Translations under genes and position numbers: made by a program
From: Pseudoscleropodium purum
Lineage: Eukaryota; Streptophyta; Bryopsida; Hypnales; Brachytheciaceae
Direction: 5' to 3'
Assembly (NCBI GenBank): GCA_963969395.1
Contig: OZ017805.1
Location: 8,494,001-8,558,000, forward strand
Length of the DNA: 64,000 nt
Part shown: in pieces, positions 61,896 to 64,000 of the stretch
How positions within the stretch are numbered: the stretch's first letter is position 1
How the letters are laid out: each line of letters opens with the position of its first letter
Notes under the pieces: generated by a model
The model's database searches: none
Seen by the model: the letters and a program-made list of their open reading frames with translations, nothing else
Told to the model about the DNA's origin: nothing

Positions 61896-62923
61896 TCGGT
61901 TCCCGTGATGGGAATTGGGAGTTGTTCATTTTGCAAACTTCTTGTACTTTTCTATTCTCCTCATTGTGTGTCTCTCTCCAGCGCGACAGGATTGTATGAT
62001 GTAGAGTTAGGATAGTACGAGTTGGTTTGTGAGTGATTTCTCCCCTTGGTGTTTATTTTCCGATCCTAGGTGCATGTGAGTAGGTACAGAAGAGTTGGGA
62101 GTGAACTTAGTTCCTCAGCACATCTAGAGTTTGAGATTCCGGGTGAGAAAGCCGTTGTTAGGCTAGGCGGGTAGGGAGGGATTCCTTAGCTGCGGTAGAA
62201 CTCCCGGGTGGGAAATCTAGTTGAGTGTCCGATCTCCTGTGAGGTCTCACCACCCGTATGGGTAACGGAAGAACTTTAGTTGATGTTGGAACGGACGGGT
62301 GCACTTGTAACCACCTGTCTTCGCACGGATCGGAAGTAGCATCAAGGTCGTTGTAGTACGAGAGGGTCGAGTGTGGGGTCTTTGTGTGACCTACAACCCG
62401 GATTGCTATCTGGGTTGTTGTGAAGGACCAAACCGGATCCGGATTAGCTTAGGAGTTTAGGAAGTAGGACAGTGGGTCTTCAGCCACTATAAGTCACGGA
62501 AGGAGTGGTGGGCCTACCACTCTCAAAATTAAGCGGCGACCCCTCTGATGGTGAAACAGAGGCAAAACGAAACCGGATAGGATTACGGGTACAGGATGAC
62601 CATCCGGACCGGATTGGTCAGGACGGATTTCCAGGATCGGAAGTTGTGAGATCCTGGGATTTGGGTATTTGTACGGACCGGATAGTTAGTAGGACCGGAA
62701 GAAGGAGAAATCCGGTCTATAGTCATCCAGTGTGGTGGTATTTCTGGTTCTAGATCTAGGACCGGAAAGTAAGGTTGGGATACTGACTGAGCTTAACTGC
62801 TTAATAGAGCTAGATACTTCACAGGATCTCGTGGGTTCGATCTTTAGAGTCACTTAGTTATACTCTAGAGCGATTTTTGTGAGTATAATGGGGAATTGAC
62901 CTGCCCTGTGCTGCGACAGATAA

Positions 62924-64000
62924 CGTGGTTGCCTTTGTGTTTTTTGTAGTCCATGCAATTCAAAAAGGTTCATGTTTTCGAACCACAGAAAAAGCAAAGG
63001 CTAACTAGGAGTCTGCTTTCCGGACCAAAAATCCATGTCAACTAGATTGAAATCCAAGGGTGAGAGCTGCAACATGACCCCATGTTCTAAGTCCTACATG
63101 TTGTATTTTGCCACTGACGTGACATCCACAACCATAGACTACTCGAAGGGGAACGAGGAAGATAGTGTCGTGGACAGCCCCTTGAGCTGCAGACCTCCAA
63201 GGACTCCTTTATGCTTTCCCTCTCTGCTAAATTGGGCATCCTCGGGTTGAGGAGACTCTTTCTCACCAGTTGTATGGATGGATGCTACTGCAAGTCGCAA
63301 GGTGGACCTCCGCATGCATGATGCATTGGGATTTCCTTGCCTCAAGGAAATTGTTCCATCAACATTTGCTCTTCCTACTATTCATCGGACCACCTTGTGG
63401 GGCAAATAATGTTGTCTCTATTGGAGGTTGAGGCTAGGACTGTGTTGTTAAAGGAGAGAGGTCCTAAAACCTATCCTCGACTTAAGGATTAGTTGGCTCG
63501 GTCGTCGCTTTCCATGAGAGCTAGACGAACTATATCTGCTAACACTTTTTTCCATCAACGAATTCTCAGAGAACATTGACAGTCTCTAGACTCCAAATCT
63601 GTTGGCAATCTAGTTCTATACGTAGGCAATGTTGATGCAGCTCTACCTAGGGTACCGCCTCGAGGATCCAGGTCTCTCCACTTTTGAGGTCCTACAAAAC
63701 GTATGCAAGTCAAAGCAAAAGGACAGTAGATCCTAGAGTTTGGGCTTTTGTGGTGCCGAAAATGGTGACAGCTTGCCGCATCATCACTCTTGATGCCAGG
63801 ATATTTTCAAAGGACTTGTGAAACTCAAAGCAATAGAGATAGCCAAGAGCGACTATACAACCAATACTAAGTCCTGATCTAGCGTCTCAAATCTTCAAGC
63901 CTTGGGCTATTGGCCCTCAATTACTATTAATAGTATGATAATTAAACATAAAAAAATACTTTGAGTACTTGAATGCCCCTTAATGTACATCAAGCCTTTA
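62924..64000 (+). pseudogene. Coding relic H, distal part
   Basis: A plus-strand frame at 63035-63250 (MSTRLKSKGESCNMTPCSKS) continues past one TGA with VVWMDATASRKVDLRMHDAL and GFPCLKEIVPSTF to about 63410. After that stops dominate. A palindrome of the dispersed family lies at 63472-63490. The match of strand and style suggests that this is the continuation of relic H beyond A2, but I cannot prove it. Family unknown. Confidence 0.35.
63472..63490. repeat. Dispersed palindrome, single member
   Basis: TATCCTCGACTTAAGGATT, closely matching the member at 36112 (TATCGTCGACTTAAGGATA). Confidence 0.65.

Larger units (their letters stand above)
59639..62918 (+). mobile_element. Complete ORF-bearing TG/CA element copy A2 (intact ORF)
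   Basis: The unit begins TGTCGCAGC (59639) and ends GCTGCGACA (62918): a perfect 9-bp terminal inverted repeat with TG/CA ends. A perfect 5-bp duplication GATAA flanks it at 59634-59638 and 62919-62923. Length is 3280 bp. Order: terminus, 270-bp leader with ccggattatgatg repeats, TATA box, 552-codon ORF, GGATCC triplet, second TATA, GT-rich tail. Right of the end there is no primer-binding-site-like TGG, so this is not the 5' LTR of a larger element. It is inverted relative to A1, and the distinct duplications show independent insertions. Confidence 0.92.

Noticed and set aside
51462..62918. A1 and A2 as the two LTRs of one retrotransposon
   Set aside because: They are in inverted orientation, have different TSDs, and the DNA between them is a host relic plus B2, not gag-pol.
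59639..62918. Classification as a classic DNA transposon because of the 9-bp inverted repeat
   Set aside because: TG/CA ends with a 5-bp TSD and terminal homology limited to 9 bp fit LTR chemistry better, and no cut-and-paste transposase is encoded. Kept only as an alternative.
1..64000. tRNA, rRNA or CRISPR-like features
   Set aside because: No cloverleaf with A/B boxes, conserved rRNA segment, or regularly spaced short direct repeats with unique spacers was seen by eye.

Overview
The window looks like nuclear DNA of a large-genome land plant, most likely a gymnosperm (a conifer would fit) or possibly a fern. It is AT-rich and gene-poor, packed with decayed transposable-element (TE) genes, tandem repeats and nested insertions. 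No intact housekeeping gene, rRNA, tRNA or CRISPR array was found. The organism call is inference from genome style and TE families; no search was run.

The main feature is a superfamily of 3.3-3.8 kb elements with TG...CA termini. Each complete copy is flanked by its own 5-bp target-site duplication (TSD) and carries a gene for the same novel protein. Complete copies are A1 (51462-54757, minus, TSD GCCAT), A2 (59639-62918, plus, TSD GATAA), B2 (55625-59171, minus, TSD TAGAG) and C1 (6229-9993, minus, TSD ATAAT). Two more partial copies are nested at the left edge (1-1477 and 1478-2591). A2 has an intact 552-codon ORF. A1 has the same-length ORF broken only by two CAG-to-TAG stops. The termini and TSD length are those of solo LTRs, but each unit carries its own ORF and two TATA-like boxes, so an ORF-bearing LTR or a self-contained non-autonomous element is implied.

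Layout: 1-2591 nested B copies; 2597-4310 decayed hAT transposase (minus); 5091-6120 unknown coding relic; 6229-9993 C1; 10430-10985 tandem array; 12713-16260 decayed TE gene of an unnamed plant family (plus); 16300-20000 featureless; 20011-22255 TTAGGG tract, 373-bp duplication and 26-bp minisatellite; 23756-28316 two GC-rich hAT-type MITEs and a 70-bp array; 27726-35180 minus-strand TE relics including a DUF7869-like gene and a RING-like finger; 35578-36130 first palindrome cluster; 39985-42060 AT-rich tandem units with a third GC-rich MITE; 43220-43680 62-bp array; 46690-64000 a long unknown coding relic interrupted by A1, B2 and A2.

A degenerate 19-21 bp palindrome recurs about 20 times in 35.6-36.1, 46.0-51.0 and 63.5 kb. 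Many in-frame stops in the relics are TAG or TGA where Trp or Gln is expected, consistent with deamination of methylated cytosines. Nothing here acts as a cellular pathway; the window records repeated insertion, silencing and decay.
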